From assembly GCF_000016285.1 (NCBI RefSeq), contig NC_011989.1, forward strand, positions 685,001-749,000: 64,000 nt of DNA. The letters run 5' to 3'. The first letter of the stretch is position 1, and the number at the start of each line of letters is the position of its first letter. Positions 47,136-55,403 of this stretch are shown here, piece by piece. The notes beneath the pieces were generated by a model. The model had not been told where the DNA came from and ran no database searches. It saw only the letters and a list, made by a program, of their open reading frames with translations. Made by a program: the position numbers and the translations under genes. This DNA is from Allorhizobium ampelinum S4 (lineage in GTDB: Bacteria; Pseudomonadota; Alphaproteobacteria; Rhizobiales; Rhizobiaceae).

Positions 47136-48097
47136 GCGACGATTACACGCGCCTTCGAATGACCTGGCTTGATCAGGTGTACAGCGATGAACGGTTGAGC
47201 AAATCAGTGGCGACGAATGTCGCCTTTTTCATCTCTCAACACTTCAACCGAAAGCGGTTCAATGAGAGCGGCGACTTTAGTGCATGGCCGAGCTACGCCA
47301 CGCTTGCTGAGAAGGTTGGATGCTCTGAGAAGACGGTCCAGCGGGCCGTCTCGCTCCTGAAACAATGCGGACACATCCATACGAAGGGCAAGGGCGGGCG
47401 TCATTGCTCGTTGGCATACTATGCCGTTCTGGTGTCGCAATCCGCTCAAAACGTGGAAGAAAAAGGTGGACACCGGAGTCCACGTTTAAAGGATAAAGCG
47501 GATTTCGAGGCTGAAAAGGTGGACACGGCTGTCCCAAAAGGTGGACATTCTCGTCCTCAAAAGGTGGACACAGATGTCCTACTAACCTCTTTGAATAAAT
47601 CTTTGAAGAACCTCTCTGAAGCACCGACCGCAAAGCCTGAGCGCAAAGCCCCGGCTGAAGTGTCAGGGGTAGACCCGCTCAAGGCCGCTGGATCGGTCGC
47701 TGTTCTCTCGGTGCTGATGACTGGACCGGGTGAGCTTCCACCATTGCCACCGTTCGTGAGACAGAACCCCAAGCACGAATGGGTTATGGACCATCAAGCG
47801 AAACACGGTTGGCCTGACCTGTATTCGGTGTGCCGAGACCCGCAACGCTGGTACCGCGCCTTTGATGATTTTGCTCATGAGATGGAAGCCGTTGAAGCGT
47901 CGAAAGACAATCCAAAGTGGTGCGCTTGGCGTGATGAGTATCGGGCAAGAGGATGGCCTATGCCGCGTCCTGATGGTCAGTTGATGCATTTCCCCGATTG
48001 TGGTCCGAAGCTGTTAGACGTGTTCTTGGTGCGATTGTTGCGAGCGATGCAGGCGGTCAATATCGCGAGGTCTGCCAACGTTGTTCGGTTCGGATGA
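47132..48097 (+). CDS. Helix-turn-helix protein, probable replication initiator with internal iterons
   Basis: 321 residues from GTG 47132, with GGGGAGGG upstream. A winged helix-turn-helix lies at about residues 55-90 (YATLAEKVGCSEKTVQRAVS), as in phage and plasmid replication initiators. Residues 110-150, a low-complexity linker with repeated KGGH/KVDT, are encoded by four 21-bp DNA iterons. The C-terminal part (about 205-300) is Trp rich (WPDLYSVCRDPQRWYRAF). The layout recalls lambda O, where the origin lies inside the initiator gene. There is no helicase or primase domain, so host or helper enzymes would be needed. Confidence 0.65.
   Translation: MSDDYTRLRMTWLDQVYSDERLSKSVATNVAFFISQHFNRKRFNESGDFSAWPSYATLAEKVGCSEKTVQRAVSLLKQCGHIHTKGKGGRHCSLAYYAVLVSQSAQNVEEKGGHRSPRLKDKADFEAEKVDTAVPKGGHSRPQKVDTDVLLTSLNKSLKNLSEAPTAKPERKAPAEVSGVDPLKAAGSVAVLSVLMTGPGELPPLPPFVRQNPKHEWVMDHQAKHGWPDLYSVCRDPQRWYRAFDDFAHEMEAVEASKDNPKWCAWRDEYRARGWPMPRPDGQLMHFPDCGPKLLDVFLVRLLRAMQAVNIARSANVVRFG
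47461..47579 (+). repeat. Four 21-bp iterons inside the initiator gene (candidate replication origin)
   Basis: Copies start at 47461, 47514, 47536 and 47559. Each begins AAAAGGTGGACA, followed by five variable bases and GTCC; copies 2 and 4 extend the dyad to GGACA/TGTCC. The last three are spaced 22-23 bp, about two helical turns. The sequence just after them (47581-47610) is AT rich, as expected of an unwinding region. Confidence 0.75.
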
Positions 48098-48117
48098 TTG
48101 AGCGGGTGCGTCGTCGC

Positions 48118-48175
48118 GGGCCAGGGGGGTGGTCTGGAACTTTCGACCTATCCTGGGGACCGGCGCGGGGAGGTA
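48118..48175. other. G-rich segment, candidate cos region
   Basis: The non-coding stretch between the initiator and the portal holds GGGCCAGGGGGGTGGTC followed by TGGAACTTTCGACC and GGGGACCGGCGCGGGG. Runs of six or more G next to GTC/GG are a frequent look of cos sites in HK97-like phages. No cleavage position can be read from sequence alone. Confidence 0.35.
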
Positions 48176-48185
48176 CGCTCTATAA

Positions 48186-48207
48186 TTTTCTCAATTAGAG
48201 AAATTTT
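48186..48207 (+). promoter_or_regulatory. AT-rich dyad in the portal-operon promoter region
   Basis: Arms TTTCTC (48187-48192) and GAGAAA (48198-48203), flanked by AATT and ATTTT, lie about 100 bp before the portal start. They resemble the TTTTCTCC/GGAGAAAA dyad before 46717, so a shared regulator may control the two rightward operons. Confidence 0.4.
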
Positions 48208-48304
48208 CTTAATGTTTGGAATGGTTTAGGCCTATCATGGGTCGCTATTTGCTGTCAACATTTGTGGAATTCACGCATAAAAAAATTTCGGGCATACAAT
48301 CGGA

Positions 48305-49531
48305 ATGAAGATATTTTCTTTTTTCCGACCTGAAAAACTTGAAACACGCGACACGTCCATTTCAGACGTAGCCTTGGCGGCGCTCTTTTCTGGGATGTCA
48401 TCGGGGGCGGGTGCTGTCTCCGGCGCTGAAGCGCTTCGGGTTCCCGCTGTTGCCAGTGCTGTCCGGGTGATCTCGGAAGCGGCGGCAACGCTTGAAGTGC
48501 GGATCATGGAGCGGGATGCAACCGGCTCCGAGTCCGAGGATAAAAACCATCCGGTCGGCCTGCTGTTGCGCGGCGATGCCAATCCCTGGACCTCCGGTTT
48601 CGAGTTGATCCGCGATCTCGTGGCGGGCGCGCTTACCAATGATTGGGGCGGCCTCGCCTACGTCAACCGGGTTGGTGACGAGATCCGCGAAGTGATCCGC
48701 TACCAGACAGCGGCGATTTCCGTGCAGCTCGATCCGTTCACTGGTGAACCGACTTACAGCCTGAATGGCAGCGTCGTATCGGCCCGAAACATCGTGCATG
48801 TGCGCGGGCCGTTCGACCGGTCGCCCTTGACCCTTGCGGCGGAAGCCATCGGCGCGGCGAAGATCATGGAAACCCATGCCTCGCAACTGTTCAAAAACGG
48901 TGCGCGTCCAGGCGGTGTGATCCAGACCCCGAAATCGCTTGGCGATGAAGGCGTCAAGAACATGCTGAAAGCGTGGCGTCTGGCGCATGAAGGCCCACAG
49001 AATGCCGGTCGGACGGCGCTGCTTTATGACGGCGCGACCTTCAATCCGATGACGCTCAACTCGGTAGACAGTCAGTTTATCGAGCTGCGCAAGTTCCAGA
49101 TCATCGAGATTTGCCGGGCCTTCCGCATCCCGCCGTCCATGCTCTACGAGCTGGACCGTGCGACGTGGAGCAATTCCGAACAGATGGGCCGCGAGTTCCT
49201 GACCTACACCCTGGAGCCGTGGCTTCGCGCTATCGAGGCGGCGCTTGGTCGGGCGCTGTTGTCGCGTGAAGATCGCAAGCGGTATCGCATTCTGCTTGAC
49301 CGCGACGACCTGACCCGCGCCGATCTCACGGCCCGCGCAACGGCGATTTCCAGCCTGATCAGCGCCAAGGTTTTGAACCCGAACGAGGCCCGTCAATGGC
49401 TTGACCTCGGCCCCTACAAGGGCGGCGACGAGTACGGAAATCCACATATCAATCCCAGCACACCCGGTCTCGGACACAATGACGGGCCGGTTCTTGACGA
49501 CGAAAAGGAGCCACCGGTTGATGACGCTTGA
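48305..49531 (+). CDS. Phage portal protein, HK97 family
   Basis: 408 residues, the normal size of HK97-type portals. Conserved features are VPAVASAVRVISEAAATL near the start, LFKNGARPGGVI in the middle and FRIPPSMLYELDRATWSNSEQ with LEPWLRAIEAAL in the last third. Twelve copies form the DNA gate at one capsid vertex. It opens the rightward structural block; its stop overlaps the next ATG. Confidence 0.94.
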   Translation: MKIFSFFRPEKLETRDTSISDVALAALFSGMSSGAGAVSGAEALRVPAVASAVRVISEAAATLEVRIMERDATGSESEDKNHPVGLLLRGDANPWTSGFELIRDLVAGALTNDWGGLAYVNRVGDEIREVIRYQTAAISVQLDPFTGEPTYSLNGSVVSARNIVHVRGPFDRSPLTLAAEAIGAAKIMETHASQLFKNGARPGGVIQTPKSLGDEGVKNMLKAWRLAHEGPQNAGRTALLYDGATFNPMTLNSVDSQFIELRKFQIIEICRAFRIPPSMLYELDRATWSNSEQMGREFLTYTLEPWLRAIEAALGRALLSREDRKRYRILLDRDDLTRADLTARATAISSLISAKVLNPNEARQWLDLGPYKGGDEYGNPHINPSTPGLGHNDGPVLDDEKEPPVDDA

Positions 49532-49925
49532 CGATATTCACTCGAACCTAGCCGATCAGGACCGGGGCCGATGGCTGGAAGTGCGCGACCCGTGGCAGGA
49601 AAAGCCCGTGGGCCTTCGCCTGCTGATTGCCGGTCCTGATGGCGACGTGCAGCGCAAGGCGCGTGTCGAGATGATGGACCGGCTTTCCGATGCTGCCGAC
49701 TTAGACGGCAAAGTCTCATTTGAGGAACGCGAAAAGGCGCGGGTCTATTGCCTGGCGCGGTGCGTCCTCAGTTGGGATGTCGCGGCCTCATTCGGCCTTG
49801 ATGCGACATTCGGCCAAGTCGCCATCATCAAGCTTTTGCGCATCGCATGGTTGCAGCAGCAGGTTGACGCCTTCGCTGGGGACCGTGGGAACTTCCCGAT
49901 AAGCTTCAACAGCGAGGTGGCGTGA
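49521..49925 (+). CDS. Hypothetical protein between portal and protease
   Basis: 134 residues from ATG 49521, overlapping the portal stop. It has acidic helices and a conserved-looking C-terminal helix (FGQVAIIKLLRIAWLQQQVDAF). The family is not recognised. Its position inside the head operon suggests a minor head or assembly role. Confidence 0.7.
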   Translation: MTLDDIHSNLADQDRGRWLEVRDPWQEKPVGLRLLIAGPDGDVQRKARVEMMDRLSDAADLDGKVSFEEREKARVYCLARCVLSWDVAASFGLDATFGQVAIIKLLRIAWLQQQVDAFAGDRGNFPISFNSEVA

Positions 49926-50476
49926 TGGCCCGCCTGGAGTTTGCGGATATTGCTGTCCGGTTTGCGCCCTCAGATAGCGGCGAATTTTCCGGTTACGCTG
50001 TGATCTGGGCCGAAAAGAACCGGCATAACGAGCTTTATCGGCGCGGCGCTTTCAAGCGCTCCCTCGATCACCACAGTCTTGAAGGCACACGGCCATTGAT
50101 GTTGTGGAGCCATAACCCTTCCGAGATCATCGGAGTTTGGACGGAAGTCCGCGAAGATGACAAGGGCCTGTTTGTTCAAGGCCGGTTCCTGACCGAGATT
50201 ACCAGCGGGCGGGAAGCCTATGAGCGGGTGAAGTCCGGCGCGGTCAACGGCCTGTCCATCGGCTTCCGCGTTCCGCCAGGGGGCGAAACGCGCCAGGCGG
50301 GAACCCGCATTCTCACCAATCTTGATCTGGCCGAAGTTTCCATCGTGGGCATGCCATCGGCTGGCCGCGCCCGGATCACCTCTGTTCGCAGTTCTGGCCG
50401 CTCTGTCGAGAGCGTGGCGGCCTTCGTTGACGCTTGCCGGAAGGCACGATGCGCTCTCATTTCAAAAGGAAAATAA
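49925..50476 (+). CDS. Prohead maturation protease, HK97 family
   Basis: 183 residues from ATG 49925 (GTG 49922 is possible). HK97-protease features are present: FSGYAVIW, histidine in MLWSHN, VNGLSIGF with the likely serine, and EVSIVGMPS. It trims capsid and scaffold during head maturation and lies between portal and capsid as usual for this family. The final basic part may be a self-cleavage region. Confidence 0.92.
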   Translation: MARLEFADIAVRFAPSDSGEFSGYAVIWAEKNRHNELYRRGAFKRSLDHHSLEGTRPLMLWSHNPSEIIGVWTEVREDDKGLFVQGRFLTEITSGREAYERVKSGAVNGLSIGFRVPPGGETRQAGTRILTNLDLAEVSIVGMPSAGRARITSVRSSGRSVESVAAFVDACRKARCALISKGK

Positions 50477-50477
50477 C

Positions 50478-51689
50478 ATGACCAAAAAGCCTGCTATGGC
50501 ACTGTCTGTGCTCGATGCTAACATCGGAACAGTCGTTGCGACCGATACGCTTGGTGAGCGTTTCGTAACCCGCGCCGATCTGCTCGAAACCCGTGAAGAG
50601 CCGAACGACGATCCGATGGAACTGGCGACCCGCGCCGTCGATGAAATGCGCACGGCGTTCACCACCAGCCTTGACGAAATGCGCACCCAGATCACGGACC
50701 TCGAAACCCGCATGAACCGTCCGGGGGGCGTGGGCGCAATCCAGACCACGGGTGAAGTGACCCTTGAGCGCCGCGCCTTCACCAATTTCTTGCGCCGGGG
50801 CCGTGAGGCCATGGAAGCCGAAGAGGTGCGGGCGCTGGTGGTGGGTGACGACACCAAGGGTGGCTATCTCGCCCCTGCCGAGTTTCAGGCGGAAGTGATC
50901 AAGGGCGTTGTCGAGCTGTCTCCGATCCGCCAGGCCGTCCGGGTTGGTTCGACCGGGGCCGGTTCCGTGATCCTGCCCAAGCGTACGGGCCGTCCCACAG
51001 CGTCATGGGTTGGCGAGGATGAAGAGCGCGAAGAAACCACGATGTCCTATGGGCAGCTCGAAATCCCTGTTCATGAAATCGCCTGCTACATCGACGTATC
51101 GCAGCGCCTTCTTGAGGACAGTGCCATCAACGTTGAAAGCGAAGTTGCCACCGATCTTTCGGAAGAATTCGCCGTCAAGGAAGCGTCTGCATTCTCAAAT
51201 GGCAACGGTGTGAAGAAGCCGCTCGGTCTCCAGAATGCCCCCGGCATTGCCGAAATCATCAACGGCAACGCCGCCAATGTCAGCGGCGATAAGTTGATTG
51301 CGCTCATGTATGCGATGCCAGCGCAATATCGCAACAACGGCTCCTGGCTGATGAATGGCACAACGCTGGGCATTATCCGCACCATGAAAGACGGGAATGG
51401 GAACTACCTCTGGCAGCCATCCTATCAGGCTGGCCAGCCTTCGACCCTGTTGGGCCGTCCGGTGATTGAAGATCCAACCATGCCGGATATCGCCGCCAAT
51501 GCTTTCCCCCTGATGTATGGCGATTTCTCCAAGGCCTACCGGATCTATGACCGGGTGGGCATGTCGATTTTGCGCGATCCCTTCACCCAAGCCACCAAGG
51601 GCCTTGTCCGGTTCCATGCCCGCCGTCGCGTCGGTGGCGGCCCGGTTCTGACCGAGGCGCTGCGCAAGCTCAAAATGGCCGCCGCCTAA
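50478..51689 (+). CDS. Major capsid protein, HK97 fold
   Basis: 403 residues. A scaffolding (delta) region rich in coiled coil occupies roughly residues 1-100, followed by the HK97 body with GGYLAPAEFQAEVIKGV, STGAGSVILPKRTG and LGRPVIEDPTMPDI. The delta domain is normally removed by the protease encoded just before. AAAGGAAA precedes the ATG. Nothing in the sequence indicates a reduced capsid size. Confidence 0.94.
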   Translation: MTKKPAMALSVLDANIGTVVATDTLGERFVTRADLLETREEPNDDPMELATRAVDEMRTAFTTSLDEMRTQITDLETRMNRPGGVGAIQTTGEVTLERRAFTNFLRRGREAMEAEEVRALVVGDDTKGGYLAPAEFQAEVIKGVVELSPIRQAVRVGSTGAGSVILPKRTGRPTASWVGEDEEREETTMSYGQLEIPVHEIACYIDVSQRLLEDSAINVESEVATDLSEEFAVKEASAFSNGNGVKKPLGLQNAPGIAEIINGNAANVSGDKLIALMYAMPAQYRNNGSWLMNGTTLGIIRTMKDGNGNYLWQPSYQAGQPSTLLGRPVIEDPTMPDIAANAFPLMYGDFSKAYRIYDRVGMSILRDPFTQATKGLVRFHARRRVGGGPVLTEALRKLKMAAA

Positions 51690-51723
51690 TCGGCCTCAAC
51701 CCCTCAGTTTCAAGGTGAAAGAC

Positions 51724-52110
51724 ATGCGAGACATTGTGCATAACATCAAGGCCGTCATTGCCGTGCCGCCTGCCACGCGCTCGGCAAGTATCGATGGTGC
51801 GGCGGTTGACCTACTGGGCTTCGATAGCGTGGCGCTGGTCGTTGCCACGGGTGCCGTTACCGGCGCTGGCGACATGTCGGTAAAGCTTCAGGAAAGCGAC
51901 ACCACAGTCGCCGGTGATTTTACCGATGTTGACGCCGAACATCTGCAAGGCGCAATCGCTGGCAGCCTTGCGACCGGTGCCACGGCTAAGGTGGGTTATC
52001 GCGGCTTCAAGCGCTACCTGCGGGCGGTGATGACCTTCAACGGCGGAACGAGCGTCACAACGTCGGCTCTGTTCATTCTCGGCAACGCTGCTGATCGTCC
52101 GGTGGCCTGA
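51724..52110 (+). CDS. Probable virion structural or head-decoration protein
   Basis: 128 residues from ATG 51724 (AAGGTG upstream; GTG 51715 is possible). The protein is Ala/Thr/Val/Gly rich and probably beta structured (VALVVATGAVTGAGDMSVKLQESD). The place directly after the capsid gene is common for decoration proteins. No strong family match is recognised. Confidence 0.6.
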   Translation: MRDIVHNIKAVIAVPPATRSASIDGAAVDLLGFDSVALVVATGAVTGAGDMSVKLQESDTTVAGDFTDVDAEHLQGAIAGSLATGATAKVGYRGFKRYLRAVMTFNGGTSVTTSALFILGNAADRPVA

Positions 52111-52112
52111 TC

Positions 52113-52475
52113 ATGCCGGTTCGCGCTCCCTCGGTCTGTGGCTATTGCGGCAAGGCTCATTCGAAAGCCGAACCTTGCGCTGCCTTAGCCCGCATGGCGA
52201 GGGAGCGCAAAGCCCGCTTTGACGAGAAGCGCCCAACCGCAAGACAGCGTGGATATGACCGCGAATGGGAGAGCGGGGCGAAGGAATTCTTGAGCCTTCC
52301 GCATAACCAGTTTTGCCAGTGCGGTGCGAAAGCAACGGTGGTCAGGCACATCAAGAGCATTCGCGCCCGCCCCGAACTGCGCATGGATAAATCAAATTGG
52401 CGTCCCGGCTGTCAGCGCTGCAATGCGCTCGATGCAGCGGAAGAGCGCCGCAACGATCAAGGAAAATCGAAATGA
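52113..52475 (+). CDS. HNH endonuclease
   Basis: 120 residues. Zinc-binding pairs are CGYCGKAH at the start, CQCGAK, and PGCQRCNALD near the end. An HNH core reads VRHIKSIRARPELRMDKSNW. HNH proteins of HK97-like phages assist terminase at cos. It sits inside the head-tail block, far from the terminase genes, and its stop overlaps the next start (ATGA). Confidence 0.85.
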   Translation: MPVRAPSVCGYCGKAHSKAEPCAALARMARERKARFDEKRPTARQRGYDREWESGAKEFLSLPHNQFCQCGAKATVVRHIKSIRARPELRMDKSNWRPGCQRCNALDAAEERRNDQGKSK

Positions 52476-52960
52476 CAATTTACGCTTCAGCGGGTTCGCG
52501 GCTGTTCATCGGTGTGGTGAAGGAACAGAAGTCTGAGGATTTTGTTCGGGCCGACTTCTCCGTCGCCAATGCTGTCACCTGGGTTGAAATCGATGAAATC
52601 GAAGGGCTTGGCTCGGTTGGGGATACCAGTGAAGATGTCAACTTTACCGGCATGAAAACCGCCCGCACCCGCACCCTCAAAGGCCCGCGTTCTGCCGGAA
52701 AGATGGAAGTGGTGTGTGGCCTGGACGGTGACGACGCCGGGCAACAGGCAGCCATTGCCGCCGAGAAAACCATTCACGATTACGAGTTTCGATTGATCCT
52801 GAATGATGCCCATGAGGGTGGCACACCTTCGGAACGCTACTTCATTGCCAAGGTCATGAGCCAGTCGGAACAGTTCGATCAGGCCAACAACGTGATGAAG
52901 CTGAATATCAGCCTCGGCGTGAACAGCAATATTGTTCGCATCGCGCGGTCGGAAGCATAA
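52472..52960 (+). CDS. Phage tail tube protein (paralogue 1)
   Basis: 162 residues. It has the tail-tube pattern, with a beta-rich core (SVGDTSEDVNFTGMKTARTRTLKG) and a C-terminal FDQANNVMKLNISLGVNSNIVR. It is homologous to the next protein. The ATG overlaps the HNH stop. Stacked hexamers would form the tail tube around the tape measure. Confidence 0.8.
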   Translation: MTIYASAGSRLFIGVVKEQKSEDFVRADFSVANAVTWVEIDEIEGLGSVGDTSEDVNFTGMKTARTRTLKGPRSAGKMEVVCGLDGDDAGQQAAIAAEKTIHDYEFRLILNDAHEGGTPSERYFIAKVMSQSEQFDQANNVMKLNISLGVNSNIVRIARSEA

Positions 52961-52963
52961 CCG

Positions 52964-53434
52964 ATGTTTTTCACGGCTGCTGGCTCAACCTTCGATATTG
53001 GAGACCTCCGCGCAAACTGGGCTGCGCGGCAGGTTTCCGCTGCGGATTTCAGTTCTGAAGTCTGGGTGCCGGTTGAGGGGGTGAGCAGCCTTGGCCGCAT
53101 TTCCGGTGAATGGCAGACGGAAGAAACGGCAAGCCCCGATGCGGACGATCCCGACAACCCGCAAATGCCGACTGTGTTGAAGTCGGCGCGACCGGCCAAA
53201 ACCATGCAAGTGGTCGCGGCCATGGTGGCAGGTGATGTCGGGCAGATGGCAATGCTTGCGGCGGAAGGCATCGTTCATCCAGTCACTTTCAGGCTTACGG
53301 CTGCGGATGGTTCTGTCCTGCGTTTCGTTGCCTTGGTGCTGGGGGCGGATCACGTCTTTGATGAGGCCGCCAATGTGATGAGCTGGTCCTTCTCCCTCAA
53401 GCTTCAATCCAACATTCTGCGAGAGGCATCATGA
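52964..53434 (+). CDS. Phage tail tube-like protein (paralogue 2)
   Basis: 156 residues, aligned with the previous protein at several points: DFSSEVW near the start, AAEGIVHPVTFRL, and FDEAANVMSWSFSLKLQSNILR at the end. Two different tube-type subunits in tandem are uncommon. One may be the main tube and the other a terminal or minor ring; which is which cannot be told from sequence. Confidence 0.72.
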   Translation: MFFTAAGSTFDIGDLRANWAARQVSAADFSSEVWVPVEGVSSLGRISGEWQTEETASPDADDPDNPQMPTVLKSARPAKTMQVVAAMVAGDVGQMAMLAAEGIVHPVTFRLTAADGSVLRFVALVLGADHVFDEAANVMSWSFSLKLQSNILREAS

Positions 53435-53742
53435 TTGTCACCGTTGCGCAAATCAAAGAGCAATTGAACATCGTCGCGGAAGATGGATCGGACGATGCAT
53501 TTCTAGGTCGCAAACTGGCGGCGGCCCAAGACCATATTGAACGCGGTCTCGGCTTCAAGATTGAAGCAGCCTATGGCGGGGAGGGGCAAGACCCTATCCC
53601 GCCTTCGCTCATTGAGGCCGTCTGCCAGCTTGCCGCCCATTGGTATGAGAACCGCGAGGCGTCCGTGGTGGGCATGGGCGTCAACACCATGCCCTTCAGT
53701 GTGCAGGACATTATCCGCGAATACCGCAATTGGAGCTTCTGA
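53431..53742 (+). CDS. Head-tail connector protein, gp6-like
   Basis: 103 residues, mostly helical, with QIKEQLNIVAEDGSDDAFLGRKLAAAQDHIE at the front and IEAVCQLAAHWYENREA in the middle, the hallmark of HK97 gp6-type adaptor proteins that extend the portal. It overlaps the tail-tube gene by four bases. Confidence 0.87.
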   Translation: MIVTVAQIKEQLNIVAEDGSDDAFLGRKLAAAQDHIERGLGFKIEAAYGGEGQDPIPPSLIEAVCQLAAHWYENREASVVGMGVNTMPFSVQDIIREYRNWSF

Positions 53743-53743
53743 C

Positions 53744-54661
53744 ATGGCAAATGACGGCGGCATTTCCAGACTGCAACAGCGCATGAACGCCATTCCCAAG
53801 GCGGTGCGCGACGGTGTGAAGCCCGCCATGGAAAAGGCAGCGGGCGATATTGTCGATCTGGCAAGGGCGCTTGTCCCGGAAGATGAGGGCAAGCTGAAAA
53901 ACTCTATCGGCTGGACATGGGGAACGGCCCCGGCTGGTAGCATGGTGTTGGCGCAAAGCGTCAGTGGCGAGCTGACAATTACAATCTATGCCGGGGATGA
54001 TGAAGCGTATTACGCCCGCTGGGTGGAATTCGGCACACAAGCCGGCGTCTTTAACCAGCGGGTTTCCGAACGCGGAGCGGGTATCCATCAAAGCAAATCG
54101 AAGGGGCGCAAGAGCTACCGCACACATCCCGGCACGGCTGCGCAACCATTCTTCTTTCCGGCCTATCGCCTCGGCAAGAAGCGCGCCGCGAACCTGATCA
54201 AGCGGGCGATTGTCAAATCCGTTCGCGAAAACTGGGGGGAAGGGCCAATGAGCTTGGAAACAGCGCTACAGGTTGCCTTGCGGGGAAGGCTGATCGCCAC
54301 GGCGGCAGTAACCTCGCTTGTCCCGGCTGTAAACATTGTCGATCGCACAAGCGCGCCGCCGCTTGATCCATCTATTGTGCTGGGCGAGGTCCAGGTTGTC
54401 GATGAAGGTAGCAGCCTGAAGCGAGACCGCTTGCGGGTGTATTCGACCATCCATGTGTGGAAACGCGAAGAAAGTCTGAGTGGTATCCGCGCCATTGGCT
54501 GGGCGATCCGCTCTGCGGTTCGTCCTGGTCGCCTGGATCTTGGCCCGGATTTTCAATGCGGTGACTGCTTCATTTCCTCGACACGCCATTTGCGCGACCC
54601 GGACGGGGCAACGGCGCATGGCATCGTCACGGTTGAAACGCTGGTGAAGGTGCTGTCATGA
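53744..54661 (+). CDS. Fusion of HK97 gp10-like neck protein and DUF3168 tail-completion protein
   Basis: 305 residues. Residues 1-168 are a gp10-type protein (AAGDIVDLARALVPEDEGKLKNSI, YYARWVEFGT, HPGTAAQPFFFPAY). Residue 169 is a methionine that begins a typical DUF3168 start (MSLETALQVALRGRL), and the remaining 137 residues complete that domain. In relatives these are separate genes; here no stop lies between them, though GGGGGAAGGG and ATG 54248 remain. The protein may be made both as a fusion and as the separate second half. Confidence 0.85.
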   Translation: MANDGGISRLQQRMNAIPKAVRDGVKPAMEKAAGDIVDLARALVPEDEGKLKNSIGWTWGTAPAGSMVLAQSVSGELTITIYAGDDEAYYARWVEFGTQAGVFNQRVSERGAGIHQSKSKGRKSYRTHPGTAAQPFFFPAYRLGKKRAANLIKRAIVKSVRENWGEGPMSLETALQVALRGRLIATAAVTSLVPAVNIVDRTSAPPLDPSIVLGEVQVVDEGSSLKRDRLRVYSTIHVWKREESLSGIRAIGWAIRSAVRPGRLDLGPDFQCGDCFISSTRHLRDPDGATAHGIVTVETLVKVLS

Positions 54662-54969
54662 GGTCTGGAAAACTCGATGCCCTGATCACATTGCAGGTCG
54701 CGACCAATGCAACGCAGCCTGACGGCGCAGTGATTTCCGAATGGTCCGACTTTGCCAAGGTCCGGGCCGAGATCATCGAATCAGGAACGGAACGGTTCTT
54801 CCGCGCTTACGGCGCCACGGATGAAGACTTGACGGTGTTCCGCATCCGCTATGTCCCGGGTCTCCTGATGGCGCATCGTATTCTGTTCAATGAAAAACGT
54901 TTCCGCATTGAACATTTAACCGAGATCCGCCGCAAGCGCGGCTGGGAAATCAGGGCGGTGTCGATATGA
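54658..54969 (+). CDS. Phage head closure / head-tail adaptor protein
   Basis: 103 residues with the Phage_H_T_join pattern: MRSGKLDALITLQ at the start, FAKVRAEIIESGTERFF, and RILFNEKRFRIEHLTEIRRK near the end. It seals the packaged head and docks the tail. It overlaps its neighbours by four bases on each side. Confidence 0.88.
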   Translation: MRSGKLDALITLQVATNATQPDGAVISEWSDFAKVRAEIIESGTERFFRAYGATDEDLTVFRIRYVPGLLMAHRILFNEKRFRIEHLTEIRRKRGWEIRAVSI

Positions 54970-55403
54970 GCACACGCGGACGAAAAGCAGATTTGCGGGT
55001 CATTGAGGGCGGCGGCATGGAGCAAGTCCCGGATGGTGTCCCGTCGCATATCCCGGACGAAATGCGATCCGAATGGTTGGCTGTCGCCAATGATTTGAAG
55101 CAGCGGCGCATGCTGACAGAAGCGATGTTTGGCAGCGTTGATGCTTATGTCATGGCCATGTTCAACGTCCGCAAGGCGCAAGAGGCCATCGATAAGCATG
55201 GCCTGCTGATCGACAGCGGCAAGGGCATTCTCAAGCAAAACCCAGCGGTCAGCCTGCTGGGCAAAGCGCAATCGGCAATCCTTCGCCTGTCGGCAGAACT
55301 GGGCCTGACGCCCGCCTCACGCTCCCGCTCGAAAATGAAGGGCGGCGACGACGACGACGTTCCTGGACAAAAGGACATGTTCGATGACGTCATGGATTTT
55401 TGA
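54966..55403 (+). CDS. Phage terminase small subunit, P27 family
   Basis: 145 residues. It begins with the typical GRKADLRVIEGG segment and has a helical core (FNVRKAQEAIDKHG, LKQNPAVSLLGKAQSAI) and LRLSAELGLTPASRSR. It recognises the packaging site and loads the large subunit. It overlaps the large-subunit gene by 20 bases. Confidence 0.9.
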   Translation: MSTRGRKADLRVIEGGGMEQVPDGVPSHIPDEMRSEWLAVANDLKQRRMLTEAMFGSVDAYVMAMFNVRKAQEAIDKHGLLIDSGKGILKQNPAVSLLGKAQSAILRLSAELGLTPASRSRSKMKGGDDDDVPGQKDMFDDVMDF

